Assembly (NCBI GenBank): GCA_038237625.1
Contig: JBBRYM010000004.1
Span: 127,359-191,358 of the forward strand
DNA from: JAWVFM01 sp038237625
GTDB taxonomy: Bacteria > Actinomycetota > Thermoleophilia > Solirubrobacterales > 70-9
DNA: 64,000 nucleotides
Direction of reading: 5' to 3'
Below the pieces are notes generated by a model that was not told the origin of the DNA, did not search any database, and saw only the letters and a list, made by a program, of their open reading frames with translations. The translations under genes were made by a program, and so were the position numbers. Below are positions 35,608 to 43,744 of this stretch, piece by piece. Numbering within the stretch: the first letter of the stretch is position 1; the number at the start of each line of letters is the position of its first letter.

Positions 35608-35622
35608 GGGTTCCTTCAGCAG

Positions 35623-36345
35623 ATGCCCGACAAGTTCACCGCGCTCACCCCTGAGCTACACCGCTACCTCGTCGACCACTCGCCCGCAGCTGCCGATCCG
35701 CACCTCGAGCGCCTTGCCGAGGAGACGGCGGCCCTCGGCGACATCGCGATCATGCAGAGCGCCCCGGAGCAGGCAGCGCTCATGGCGCTCCTCGCCCGGG
35801 CGATCGGGGCTCGCCGCGCCCTGGAGGTGGGCACCTTCACGGGCTACACGGCGATCGCCGTCGCCCGTGCCCTTGGCTCTGACGGCCTGCTCGTCGCCTG
35901 CGATGTCTCCGAGGAGTGGGCCGCGATCGCGCGCTGCCACTTCGCCGAGGCGGGCCTCGTCGAGCGGATCGACCTGCGCATCGCTCCGGCGCTCGACACC
36001 CTCGCCGAGCTTCGTGGCGGCGAGCCCTTCGACTTCGCCTTCATCGACGCCGACAAGCAGACGTATCCGGAGTATTGGGAGGCGGTTGTCGAGCTGACGC
36101 GCCCGAACGGCCTGATCGTCATCGACAACGTCCTCTACGGCGGCGAGGTCCTCGAGGCGAGGCTTGTTGACGATCCCGGCGAGATGCGCCCCTGGGACAA
36201 GGGCCCCGGACGCCGCGAGTCGCTCGACGGGATCATCACGACCAACGAGCTGGTCAGAGAAGACGCGCGAGTGGAGTCGGTGATGCTGGGAATCGCCGAC
36301 GGGATCACCATTGCGCGCTGCCGCGGCGAGGACGAGCGATCGTGA
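35623..36345 (+). CDS. SAM-dependent O-methyltransferase (family 3, catechol/caffeoyl-CoA type)
   Basis: 240 residues. Signature LEVGTFTGYTAIAVARAL (SAM motif I), LVACDVSEEW, FDFAFIDADKQTYPEYWE with the Asp metal/substrate residues, and LIVIDNVLYGGEVL. Members methylate hydroxyls on catechol-type or CoA-linked phenolics, or tRNA wobble uridine (TrmR); the substrate is not clear here. 15 bp after the rhomboid-like gene and overlapping the GNAT gene by GTGA. Confidence 0.9.
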   Translation: MPDKFTALTPELHRYLVDHSPAAADPHLERLAEETAALGDIAIMQSAPEQAALMALLARAIGARRALEVGTFTGYTAIAVARALGSDGLLVACDVSEEWAAIARCHFAEAGLVERIDLRIAPALDTLAELRGGEPFDFAFIDADKQTYPEYWEAVVELTRPNGLIVIDNVLYGGEVLEARLVDDPGEMRPWDKGPGRRESLDGIITTNELVREDARVESVMLGIADGITIARCRGEDERS

Positions 36346-37106
36346 CCGCCGAGGAATGCGCGCGCCTGCAGCGCCGAAACCTCGCCCGCTTCATCCGCAT
36401 GCTGGTCTCCGCCGCGCCGGACTCGAAGCTCCTCGAGCGCCGGGGCGTGACCGGCTCGGTCGTGCCCGCCGCGCCCGCCCGGTCGATCGCCAACTGCGTC
36501 ACCTACCACGAGGCAGGGCAGCTTCGCGAGGCGCTTGACGACGTGGCGCGCGCCTACGAGGAAGCTGGGGTCCTCGCCTGGCTCGTGTGGGCGCCCGACG
36601 GCGACGAAGAGACCTCGGAGCTCCTCTCCGGCGCGGGCCACCGCGTCGATGCGGCGCCCGCGGCGATGGCCATGGAGCTCGCAGGTTTCGAGGCCCCCGA
36701 ACCGGGCGACCTCGACTGGGACGCCGAGGCCAATGCCGAGGAGATCTGCCGCCTGAACGAGCTTGGCTACGGCTTGCCGGTGGGCGAGTTCGCGCGCGGG
36801 CTTCGCGACCTGAAGCCCGGTCCGACGACGCACCTGTACCGCGCTAGGGTGAATGGCGAGACAGCCTCGGTTGCGATCGTCCTCGACACCGACGACGAGG
36901 CCTCGATCGTGCTCGTCGCCACGGATCCTCAGCTCCAGGGGCAAGGGCTCTCGACGCGCCTGCTCGGGCAGGCGCTGGGCGAGGCGCGCGATCGCGGGAT
37001 GCGCACGACCAGTCTTCAGGCCAGCGCCACCGGCGAGCCGATCTACCGGCGCCTCGGCTACGAGGCGTTCGGGCGTATGAACATGTGGGAGCGCCGGGCA
37101 ACGTGA
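36342..37106 (+). CDS. GNAT-family N-acetyltransferase
   Basis: 254 residues with GTG start. The acetyl-CoA-binding motif A is VLVATDPQLQGQGLSTRLLG (Q-x-x-G-x-G/S form) at about residue 185, followed by ARDRGMRTTSLQASATGEPIYRRLGYEAFG, the classic end of the GNAT fold. The N-terminal half (~120 residues) is a divergent GNAT-like or separate domain. Acceptor unknown. Overlaps both neighbours (GTGA at each end). Confidence 0.85.
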   Translation: MTAEECARLQRRNLARFIRMLVSAAPDSKLLERRGVTGSVVPAAPARSIANCVTYHEAGQLREALDDVARAYEEAGVLAWLVWAPDGDEETSELLSGAGHRVDAAPAAMAMELAGFEAPEPGDLDWDAEANAEEICRLNELGYGLPVGEFARGLRDLKPGPTTHLYRARVNGETASVAIVLDTDDEASIVLVATDPQLQGQGLSTRLLGQALGEARDRGMRTTSLQASATGEPIYRRLGYEAFGRMNMWERRAT

Positions 37107-37444
37107 GCGCCCGCTTCACCGACGAGGAGCTGGGCGCCGCGGTCGATGCTCTCTCCGACCCCGACAGCTTTCGCGAGGCCGAGTCGATCGTGGCCCGCGC
37201 CGCGCCCGGCCTGCAGGCAATTCTCGCCTCCGCGCTCGCCGAGGGTGGCTGGTTCGGCGAATCGCACGAGGACGAGGTGCGAAAGGCGGCGCTCGCCGAG
37301 GGCGACGAAGCGAAGCGCGCCATGGCCGTGCGGACGCTGCTGGCCGAGGAGGCGCGTATGGGGATGATGGTCGGGGTAGCCGTAGGATGGGCGCTCGCCG
37401 AGACCCTGAACCGACCGACGACCACTGAAGGAGACGACGAATGA
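37103..37444 (+). CDS. small hypothetical protein in the GNAT-MBL operon
   Basis: 113 residues from GTG 37103, chosen for the GTGA overlap with the preceding gene. It appears all-helical and acidic (FTDEELGAAVDALSDPDSFR at residues 4-23), with a more hydrophobic C-terminal helix MGMMVGVAVGWALAETL. No family recognised. It also overlaps the next gene by ATGA, so it is almost certainly expressed with it. Confidence 0.65.
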   Translation: MSARFTDEELGAAVDALSDPDSFREAESIVARAAPGLQAILASALAEGGWFGESHEDEVRKAALAEGDEAKRAMAVRTLLAEEARMGMMVGVAVGWALAETLNRPTTTEGDDE

Positions 37445-38160
37445 CGGACATCCGCTTCCTGGGCCACTCCTGCTTCGAGCTGACCGACGGCGACGCCCGG
37501 GTCCTGATCGACCCCTTCCTGAAGCCGAACAACCCGGCTGCGACGATCACCGCCGACGAGCTCTCCGACCCCACGCAGATCCTCGTCACCCACGGCCATG
37601 CTGACCACCTCGCCGACGCCGCCGGGCTCGCGAAGCGAAGCGGCGCGCAAATCGCGGCGATCGTTGAACTCGCGCACTGGTTCGACGCCCTCGGCGTCGA
37701 GGACACCACCGACCCAAACCTCGGCGGCACGGTCGAGTTCGACGGCGGCTCGGCGAAGCTCGTGCAGGCATTTCACACCAGCACCGCACCCGGCAAGGGC
37801 GGCGATCCCTTTTCGGCGGAGACTGGCGTTGCGATCGGCCAGGGCGCCGGCTGGGTCGTGAGGCTGGGCGACACGACGATCTACCACACCGGCGACACGT
37901 GCCTTTTCAGCGACATGAAGCTGATCGCCGAGCAGACGCCGGTCGACGTCGCGCTCGTGCCCATCGGCGGCCACTACACGATGGACCGCCACGACGCCGT
38001 GCGGGCGGTGGAGTTCATCGGGGCGAAGCTGGTGATCCCGATGCACTTCAACACCTTCCCGCCGATCGAGACCGACGCCGAGGCCTTCAAGGCCGACGTC
38101 GAGTCGCAGACCCAGGCGCAGTGCGTGGTGCTCGAGCCGGGCGACAGCCACAGCGTCTGA
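37441..38160 (+). CDS. metal-dependent hydrolase, MBL fold (UPF0173 / YtkL type)
   Basis: 239 residues. The metallo-beta-lactamase signature appears as LVTHGHADHLADA (HxHxDH), with further ligands in HTGDTCLFSDM and VIPMHFNTFPPIE. FLGHSCFELTDGDARVLIDPF at the start is the UPF0173 hallmark. The physiological substrate of this group is unknown. Last gene of the overlapping operon. Confidence 0.9.
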   Translation: MTDIRFLGHSCFELTDGDARVLIDPFLKPNNPAATITADELSDPTQILVTHGHADHLADAAGLAKRSGAQIAAIVELAHWFDALGVEDTTDPNLGGTVEFDGGSAKLVQAFHTSTAPGKGGDPFSAETGVAIGQGAGWVVRLGDTTIYHTGDTCLFSDMKLIAEQTPVDVALVPIGGHYTMDRHDAVRAVEFIGAKLVIPMHFNTFPPIETDAEAFKADVESQTQAQCVVLEPGDSHSV

Positions 38161-38505
38161 ACAAGCGCCTCATCCGATCGGATGAGACAGGTTCATCCCC
38201 TCAGGTGACCAAACGGCTATTGAGACCAAAGGCATGCTCCGCGAGCCTTTGGCTATCCCTACCCCCCCAGCTGTCGGGGTCGGAGGGACCGCGTGCGTGG
38301 GAGTAAGAGCGGATGTCGAATCCCATAGCGCTTGAGTCTTCGGACGATATGCGTAGCGGTTTTTCTGGCCTTTGACAGCTACCAGGTCGTCTCTGTCGGA
38401 GCAATAGCTTCGGCCCATATATGAGGTGGCCTATCCCGTACCCAGCGTCTCAACCCGGAGCACAAGGATGGCTCCGGGTTGGGGCCTGGGTCTTAAGATC
38501 GCCGC
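38161..38505. other. 345-bp structured non-coding region before the response regulator
   Basis: Contains no plausible gene but several inverted repeats: a perfect 18-bp palindrome CTCATCCGATCGGATGAG (38169-38186), the hairpin CCAAAGGC/GCCTTTGG (38226-38233/38245-38252), and CAACCCGGAGC/GCTCCGGGTTG (11-bp stem, 9-nt loop, 38451-38481). Base composition is visibly less GC-rich than the surroundings. It ends with TAAGAT (38494-38499), the likely -10 of the response regulator. It may hold an unrecognised non-coding RNA, or operators for the downstream two-component system. I do not recognise any known RNA family. Confidence 0.5.
38494..38499 (+). promoter_or_regulatory. -10 box of the response regulator gene
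   Basis: TAAGAT lies 6 nt before GTG 38506. The 11-bp hairpin at 38451-38481 sits just upstream, in the -13 to -43 zone relative to the box, where a bound protein could affect initiation. Confidence 0.45.
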
Positions 38506-39153
38506 GTGGCCAACCGTTCCGACCGGGTCAAGGTTCTCGTCGCCGACGACCACCCCATCTACCGGGAGGGGATCGTGAGAGCGGTCAAGGAGCGCCCTGA
38601 GCTGGAGCTCGTGGGCGAGGCCGGCGACGGGCGGGCGGCTCTCGACGAGATCAAGCGGCTAGTGCCCGACGTGGCGGTCCTCGATATCCGCATGCCCGAG
38701 CTGGATGGCACCCAGGTCCTCGGCGCCCTCCAGCGCGACGCCGTCGCCACGCACGTGCTCTTCATCTCCGCCTTCGTCGAGCCCGAGCTCGCATACGCGA
38801 CCGTCGCTGCCGGCGCGCGCGGCTATCTGTCAAAGGAGGCGTCGCGCCGTGAGATCTGCGAGGCGATCATCACCATCGGGCGCGGCGGCACGGCATTTGC
38901 GCCGCGCGTGCAGGAGGGTCTCGCGAACGCGGTCCGAAAGCGCGAGCGCGCTGAGACCCTCAAGCTGACTCCGCGCGAGCAGGAGGTGCTGCGCTTCATC
39001 TCCGAGGGTCTCTCGGCGCCCGAGATCGGCCGACGGATCCACCTGTCCCCAGCCACGGTGAAGACCCACCTTCGCACTCTGTACGAGAAGCTCGGCGTCT
39101 CCGATCGTGCGGCTGCGGTCGCCGAGGCGATGCGCCGCGGCCTGCTGGAGTAG
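38506..39153 (+). CDS. NarL/FixJ-family response regulator
   Basis: 215 residues with GTG start. Receiver domain: VLVADDHPIYREGIV (acidic pocket Asp pair), the phospho-acceptor Asp in VAVLDIRMPELDG (about residue 56), and Lys in GYLSKEASRREI. LuxR-type HTH at 150-210: LTPREQEVLRFISEGLSAPEI, GRRIHLSPATVKTHLRTLYEKLG. It pairs with the histidine kinase 12 bp downstream. Targets are unknown; autoregulation through the hairpin-rich upstream region is possible. Confidence 0.92.
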   Translation: MANRSDRVKVLVADDHPIYREGIVRAVKERPELELVGEAGDGRAALDEIKRLVPDVAVLDIRMPELDGTQVLGALQRDAVATHVLFISAFVEPELAYATVAAGARGYLSKEASRREICEAIITIGRGGTAFAPRVQEGLANAVRKRERAETLKLTPREQEVLRFISEGLSAPEIGRRIHLSPATVKTHLRTLYEKLGVSDRAAAVAEAMRRGLLE

Positions 39154-39165
39154 GCGAAACCCGCC

Positions 39166-39882
39166 TTGGTCGAAGCACTGCTGGCATTTGCGCTCGTCGC
39201 GCTTGCCATCGCCTGCGTCGGGCTCGTGCTGCGCGAGCGCGAGGCGAGGCGAACGCGCGAACGCGCGCAGGTGCTGGCGGCGCAGGTGATGCAGGCCGAT
39301 GAGCGGGCGCGGCGCGAGATCGCTCAGAACCTCCACGACCAGGCGCTACAGACTCTCCTCGCCGCCAATCAGGAGCTTCAAGAGGCTTCGCCGGGCCGGG
39401 CGGGGGTCATCCGCGCGCACGCGGTGGTCGAGGCGGCGCTCGAGGAGCTTCGCGAGGCAGTTGCGGCCCTTCACCCCGTTACCCTCGAGGAGGGCGGGCT
39501 CGAGACGGCGCTCGCCGCCGTGGCGCGCCGGGCGCAACGCCTGGGCGGATTTGAGGCGACGGTCGAGGTCGATCCTGATCTGCCGAGCGCGCGCGACGAT
39601 CTCATCCTCGCGATTGCACGGGAGCTGCTCAGCAACGTCGCCAGTCACGCCAAAGCCGCTCAGGTAGAGGTTCGCGTGCGCCGGCTTGGTGCCGAGGTCG
39701 AGCTCACCGTTTCCGACGATGGCCGGGGGATCGAGCCTGGCCGGCGCGAGGCCGCCCTCACCCAGGGGCATATCGGCCTCGCTTCCACGGCCAACCGCGT
39801 CGAAATGAGCGGCGGCACCTTCGAGCTCGGCCAGAGCGCGCTGGGGGGAACCCTCGCCCGCGCGTGTCTGCCGATCAACTGA
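39166..39882 (+). CDS. sensor histidine kinase (HisKA_3 / NarX-DesK type), minimal sensor
   Basis: 238 residues with TTG start. One N-terminal membrane helix (ALLAFALVALAIACVGLVL) and a basic linker precede the dimerisation/phosphoacceptor helix with H in RREIAQNLHDQALQTLL (about residue 58). The HATPase domain follows: N box ARELLSNVASHAKA, G1 box VSDDGRGIEPG and TQGHIGLASTANRVEMSGG. There is no periplasmic sensor domain; the signal would have to be sensed through the single helix or a partner. Confidence 0.88.
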   Translation: MVEALLAFALVALAIACVGLVLREREARRTRERAQVLAAQVMQADERARREIAQNLHDQALQTLLAANQELQEASPGRAGVIRAHAVVEAALEELREAVAALHPVTLEEGGLETALAAVARRAQRLGGFEATVEVDPDLPSARDDLILAIARELLSNVASHAKAAQVEVRVRRLGAEVELTVSDDGRGIEPGRREAALTQGHIGLASTANRVEMSGGTFELGQSALGGTLARACLPIN

Positions 39883-39891
39883 GCCCTGCGC

Positions 39892-41436
39892 TCAGCCGGC
39901 GGGAGGAAGCGGCGGAAGGTTCACCGGCGGCGGGACGGCATCCGGCGGCGGCGGCGGCGGCGGAGGCGGCGGAGGCGGCCGCGGAGGCGGGGTTGGATCA
40001 GGCGTCGGTTCGTACGTGGGCGGGTCGTTTGTCCCCGTGCCGTCGCCCGAGCTCCCGCTGGCGATGGGATCGGGCGTGGTTCCCTCTCCCGAGGACTCGG
40101 TTCCCGTCGCGCCTGCGGTGTCGGCGGAGTTGCCGGTGCCCGGGGCCAAGTTCGTGGAGGGCGGCGGAGCTTCGGTCGTGGGCGGGGCCGCCACCGCCGG
40201 ATCGGCTGCAGCGAGCGGAGCCGGATCGGCCGGGGCCGTGGCTGGCGCTGGCGCGGCCTTTGCGGCCAACTTCCTCGCCGGATGGCGATGGGCCGGATGC
40301 GAGTAGATCGCCGCTGGCGCCTCGGCGATCTTCGCGGGAGCGGTGCGGAAGCTCGAGGGTGGCGCAGCGTAGTGCCCGACGCCAACGGCGCCCGCCGTCA
40401 GCAGGGCTGCCGTGGCGAACCCGCCCGCGGCCTTGACGCCAACGGCGCCCAGCGCGCCGCCGCCGATCAGCCCCCCGGCCCCTCCGGCCGTGCCCGCGGC
40501 AGCGGTAACGCCCAGCCCGGCGCCGCCGGCGCCGATGCCGCCCGCCAGGCCCGCGGAACCGCCCGCGCCGGCGCCGGTTGCCCCCGCGCCGCCCGAGCCC
40601 GCAGCCGCCCCGCCGGAGCCGCCGAGCTTGGCGCCGATCGCGTGGCGAATCGCCGCCAGGAAGGCGAACGGGGCGAATGGCGCAAGGGCGCGAAGCTCAC
40701 GGGTGGAGGAGCGAAGCTGGGAGCGGTAGCGCTTGCAGCCGGGGCAGCGACGCACGTGGTGGCGAACGCCGCCGCCGACCTTGCGAATCCCCTCGGCCGC
40801 TTCGGCCAGCTCCAGGCGGACCTCGTCGCAGGTGAGGACGCGGCTCTCGCTCGCCTCCGCCAGCGCCATGCGGGCGCGGACGAGCAGCGACTTCACCGCC
40901 GGAAGCGTCGTCCCCATGGCCTGGGCGATGTCCTCGTAGGAGAGATCGTCGATCTCCCGAAGCACGAGCGCCGTGCGCTGCGTCTCCGGCAGCTCGGCGA
41001 CGTCGGCAAAGATGGCGCGCATCTCCTCGCGACCGGCCGCGGCATCGGCCGTGCTGGCGCCGTTGGCGTGGGGCAGGGCGTCCATCGTGTCCTTGCCGTC
41101 GGCAACTGGCCGCCGCAGGTGGTTAAGGGAGCGGTTGCGGGCGATCCGGTACAGCCAGGGCTTGACGTCGATCGGCCGCGAATCGGCGAGCATCGCCGCG
41201 TGGGCGGCAACGAACACGTCCTGGAGAACGTCCTCGCCATCCTCTGCGGAGCCGACGATCCCCCGGCAGAACGCCAGGAGCTTCGAGCGGTACCGCTCGA
41301 AGAGAGCCTCGAAGGCGCGGACATTGCCGCCGCGAATCGCCGCCACGAGCCGCTCGTCCCCGTAGAGGCGCAACAGCGCCGGACTGCGAACGAGCAGTCC
41401 GGGCTTAGCGGCATGGCTGAGAGCAGAGGCCTCCAT
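39892..41436 (-). CDS. ECF RNA polymerase sigma factor fused to zinc finger, membrane segment and Pro-rich tail
   Basis: 514 residues from ATG 41436. Sigma region 2 lies at about 28-95 (FEALFERYRSKLLAFCRGIV, then DGEDVLQDVFVAAH), region 4 at about 145-195 (ELPETQRTALVLREIDDLSY, then EDIAQAMGTTLPAVKSLLVR). Directly after comes an anti-sigma-like zinc motif HVRRCPGC (H-x3-C-x2-C), then a Gly/Ala-rich stretch of about 120 residues with a probable membrane helix (FATAALLTAGAVGVGHY), then an Ala/Pro/Thr-rich and finally polyproline tail. The topology would put sigma inside and the tail outside. Sigma and inhibitor appear to be in one chain, so release might need proteolysis or a conformational switch. 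Confidence 0.82.
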   Translation of the reverse strand: MEASALSHAAKPGLLVRSPALLRLYGDERLVAAIRGGNVRAFEALFERYRSKLLAFCRGIVGSAEDGEDVLQDVFVAAHAAMLADSRPIDVKPWLYRIARNRSLNHLRRPVADGKDTMDALPHANGASTADAAAGREEMRAIFADVAELPETQRTALVLREIDDLSYEDIAQAMGTTLPAVKSLLVRARMALAEASESRVLTCDEVRLELAEAAEGIRKVGGGVRHHVRRCPGCKRYRSQLRSSTRELRALAPFAPFAFLAAIRHAIGAKLGGSGGAAAGSGGAGATGAGAGGSAGLAGGIGAGGAGLGVTAAAGTAGGAGGLIGGGALGAVGVKAAGGFATAALLTAGAVGVGHYAAPPSSFRTAPAKIAEAPAAIYSHPAHRHPARKLAAKAAPAPATAPADPAPLAAADPAVAAPPTTEAPPPSTNLAPGTGNSADTAGATGTESSGEGTTPDPIASGSSGDGTGTNDPPTYEPTPDPTPPPRPPPPPPPPPPPPDAVPPPVNLPPLPPAG

Positions 41437-41494
41437 TCCCTTGATCCTCGAAACACGGTACCGCCGGCCAAGTTGCGGCGCAATTAAGATCGGA

Positions 41495-41579
41495 TGCCCG
41501 GGGCGGGATTCGAACCCGCAACGCCCCGAGGGGCAGCGCCTTTTAAGAGCGCGGGCTTTGCCAGTTTGCCTACCCGGGC
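41495..41579 (-). tRNA. tRNA-Leu (anticodon TAA)
   Basis: 85 nt on the minus strand. Acceptor GCCCGGG/CCCGGGC with discriminator A; anticodon stem GCGCT/GGCGC with loop CTTAAAA and anticodon TAA; long variable arm (GCCCC-TC-GGGGC) as expected for a class II leucine tRNA; T arm GCGGG/CCCGC with loop TTCGAAT. No CCA encoded. It lies between the sigma factor gene and a degraded wHTH-DUF559 gene. Confidence 0.93.
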
Positions 41580-41740
41580 CGAACGATCCTACGAGACCGC
41601 TCCGGCTCACGGATATCACCGAGGGAGGGCGAAGCGGGGGCGAGCTTCAGACCTTGTCCCCTTATTGACTCCATAGGGCTTCGAACGGACAAACATTTCG
41701 CAACCGGGCCATTTGGACCCTCGTTCGAGCCCAGCACGGC

Positions 41741-42617
41741 GTGATCAGCTATTCCCAGTTGCGCCAGCTGGGGCTCTCGGATCGCGCCATCCGCCACCGC
41801 ATCAAGGTCGGCCGCCTTCATTGCCTTTTCGAGGGGTCTATGCAGTCGGGCGAGCCGAGCTCACCGACCACGGCCGCTGGATGGCCGCGGTCCTTGCCTG
41901 CGGGTCGGGCGCTGTCCTCAGCCACGAGAGTGCCGCCGCCGTCTGGGAGCTGCGCCCCACCCGGCCGGTGCTCCGAGGATCTCCGTGCCGGCAAACCGCC
42001 ATCCCCACGAGCCCGAGCTCCACATCCACCGCCGCCGCACCCTGCTGCCCGACCTCCTCACCACCCACCACAACATCCCCGTCACCGACCCCGTCCTGAC
42101 CTTCATCGACCTGGCAACCCGCCTCGGCCGCGACTCACTGGAAGACGCGATCAACAAGGCCGACCGCGACCGCTTGATCGACCCGGAAACCCTCCGCGGC
42201 TCCCTCATCGACTTGCCCCCGATCCCGGGCATCGCTCGCCTCCGAACAACCCTCGACGCTCGCACCTTCACCCTCCCCGACTCCGAGCTTGAACGCCGCT
42301 TCCTGAAGTTCGTCGACCAAGCCGGCGTACCGCGCCCGCTCACCCAGCAACACCTCAGCGGCCACCGGGTCGACTTCTACTGGCCCGACCTTGACTTGGT
42401 CGTGGAAACCGATGGTCTGACCTACCACCAGACCCCCCAGCAGCAGGCGAAGGATTGCCGCCGCGACCAGGCTCACCTGGCCGCCGGCCGAACCATCCTG
42501 CGCTTCACGGACGCTCAGATCCGCTACGAGGCGAGCGCCACGAGCGCCACCCTCATTGCCTGTTTCAAAGCCACTGCTCAGCGGCACGGCGGCCTTGGCA
42601 GGCCGAAGGCCGGTTAG
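41741..42617 (+). pseudogene. wHTH plus DUF559 family gene disrupted by two frameshifts
   Basis: The family of the gene at 31681 is recognisable in three successive frames. Frame one gives the winged helix (ISYSQLRQLGLSDRAIRHRI, KVGRLH) and stops making sense near 41828. A second frame continues with RGVYAVGRAELTDHGRW to VLSHESAAAVWELRP, up to about 41970. A third frame, from about 41972, runs VPANRHPHEPELHIHRR through HRVDFYWPDLDLVVETDG to the stop. Each switch needs a single-base indel. It is either a decayed gene or two assembly errors. The true start upstream of 41741 is not clear. Its last 4 bp overlap the convergent oxidoreductase stop. Confidence 0.75.
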
Positions 42618-43273
42618 TCCTCGCCGCGGACGACCTTGATGTTGAACTTGGCTGTGCCGAGGGCGCCCATCAGGCGCAGCCACAGCGGCAGGTACATCTC
42701 GGTGCCGCGGGCGGCGCTGATGTCACCCACGTCGAGAATGTCACCAGACAGCCAGCCGAAGGTCTCGAGCAGCTCGATCACCTGGGCCTTGGCGCCGGAA
42801 TCGTCGCCGCAGATGAAGAGATTGGTCCCCTCGCCGAGCGAGGAGGGATCGACCATCACGCTCGTCGTGAGCGTGTTGAGTCCCTTGACGACCTTGGCGT
42901 CGGGGAATTCGCGCTGGATCTGCTCGGCGAGCGAGTCGTCGTTGACCACCGAGAGCGTCGGCGGCATGCCCTGCGAGAAGTCGAGCGGGTTGGAAATGTC
43001 GAGGAGAGTCTTGCCTGCCAGGTTCTTGGCCCCTGCAGAGTTCAGCGCCTCGAGCGCGTGCATGCCGGCGGTCGCGTTCACGACCAGCTCGCCGAACGAG
43101 GCAGCGTCGGCGAACGTTCCCTCGCTCGCGTTCTCGCCTGCGCCCGAGACCCAGGCGACCGCCTTCTCGTTGCCGTCCTCGCGCGAGCCCATCTTCACCT
43201 CGTGCCCGATCTCCACGAGCTTCGAGGCGACCGTTTCGCCGACCGTGCCGGTTCCAAGGACGCCGATCCGCAT
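42614..43273 (-). CDS. NADPH-dependent F420 reductase-like oxidoreductase
   Basis: 219 residues. The Rossmann start MRIGVLGTGTVGETVASKLV is followed by GHEVKMGSR (NADP 2'-phosphate-binding Arg position), VVNATAGMHALEAL, LLDISNPLDF and VVKGLNTLTTSVMVDPS. This set matches the Fno/NPDR family (coenzyme F420-dependent NADP oxidoreductase), which in actinobacteria moves hydride between F420 and NADP. Some members use other partners. Overlaps the next gene's stop by 1 bp, so the two are one operon. Confidence 0.85.
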   Translation of the reverse strand: MRIGVLGTGTVGETVASKLVEIGHEVKMGSREDGNEKAVAWVSGAGENASEGTFADAASFGELVVNATAGMHALEALNSAGAKNLAGKTLLDISNPLDFSQGMPPTLSVVNDDSLAEQIQREFPDAKVVKGLNTLTTSVMVDPSSLGEGTNLFICGDDSGAKAQVIELLETFGWLSGDILDVGDISAARGTEMYLPLWLRLMGALGTAKFNIKVVRGED

Positions 43274-43716
43274 CAGTTGACGCTGACGTTCGCGGGGAGC
43301 AGGTCGTGCTTCTTTAGGACCTTGACCACCGTTTGGATCTGCTGCGGGTCGGTGATGTTGAGCGACTTCCCGACCTGCATGTCAACGCCCTGCGCCCGGC
43401 AGTCTGCTGCGACGCCTTCGCGAACCTCCAGCGGCTGCGAGCGCAGGTCGATGGCGTGCTGCGTCATCAGCGCCATCAGCCCGGCCATCTGCCGCTGCAT
43501 GTCGCCGCCGGTGGCGGTGTCGACCTCCGAGGCAATGGTTCCCCGAGGCGGAGCCTGGCCGATTCCGAGCGAGGGCGCTGGCGCTGGCGCCGTTGGATTG
43601 GGAGCCGCCGGCGGAGGATTCGCGGCCTCGGGAGGCGCCTCACCGGCGCCCGCCGCCGCCATGTCCGCCTGCGAGAGCGCGCTCTCCTTGTCCTTGCGAC
43701 GCGAGAAGAGGCCCAT
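43273..43716 (-). CDS. small protein of unknown function, MGLF-type (paralog-like to gene at 46554)
   Basis: 147 residues. The start MGLFSRRKDKESALSQADMA is basic and amphipathic, then a Pro/Ala-rich linker (about 25-55) and a C-terminal helical domain containing IQTVVKVLKKHDLLPANVSV. The plan matches the gene at 46554 (GLFDFFMGRRREEDAL..., then MNEIFGVLGKYGM), so they look like members of one family. TAGGAT (complement of 43725-43730) is 8 nt before the ATG. No known domain recognised. Confidence 0.55.
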   Translation of the reverse strand: MGLFSRRKDKESALSQADMAAAGAGEAPPEAANPPPAAPNPTAPAPAPSLGIGQAPPRGTIASEVDTATGGDMQRQMAGLMALMTQHAIDLRSQPLEVREGVAADCRAQGVDMQVGKSLNITDPQQIQTVVKVLKKHDLLPANVSVN

Positions 43717-43744
43717 CGACCGCGATCCTAGCGCGGTCCGGCGC

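Noticed and set aside
38161..38505. Known structural RNA such as RNase P, tmRNA or SRP RNA
   Set aside because: None of the diagnostic core sequences of those RNAs is present.
39892..40400. Plus-strand Gly/Pro/Arg-rich ORFs opposite the sigma-factor tail
   Set aside because: They are antisense reflections of the proline- and glycine-rich codons of the real minus-strand gene.
41654..41692. TTGTCC/GGACAA inverted pair upstream of the broken wHTH-DUF559 gene as a fifth copy of the 43-bp repeat
   Set aside because: The total span is 39 bp, the inner arms pair poorly, and the fixed 2-nt bulge and 5-nt loop geometry is absent.
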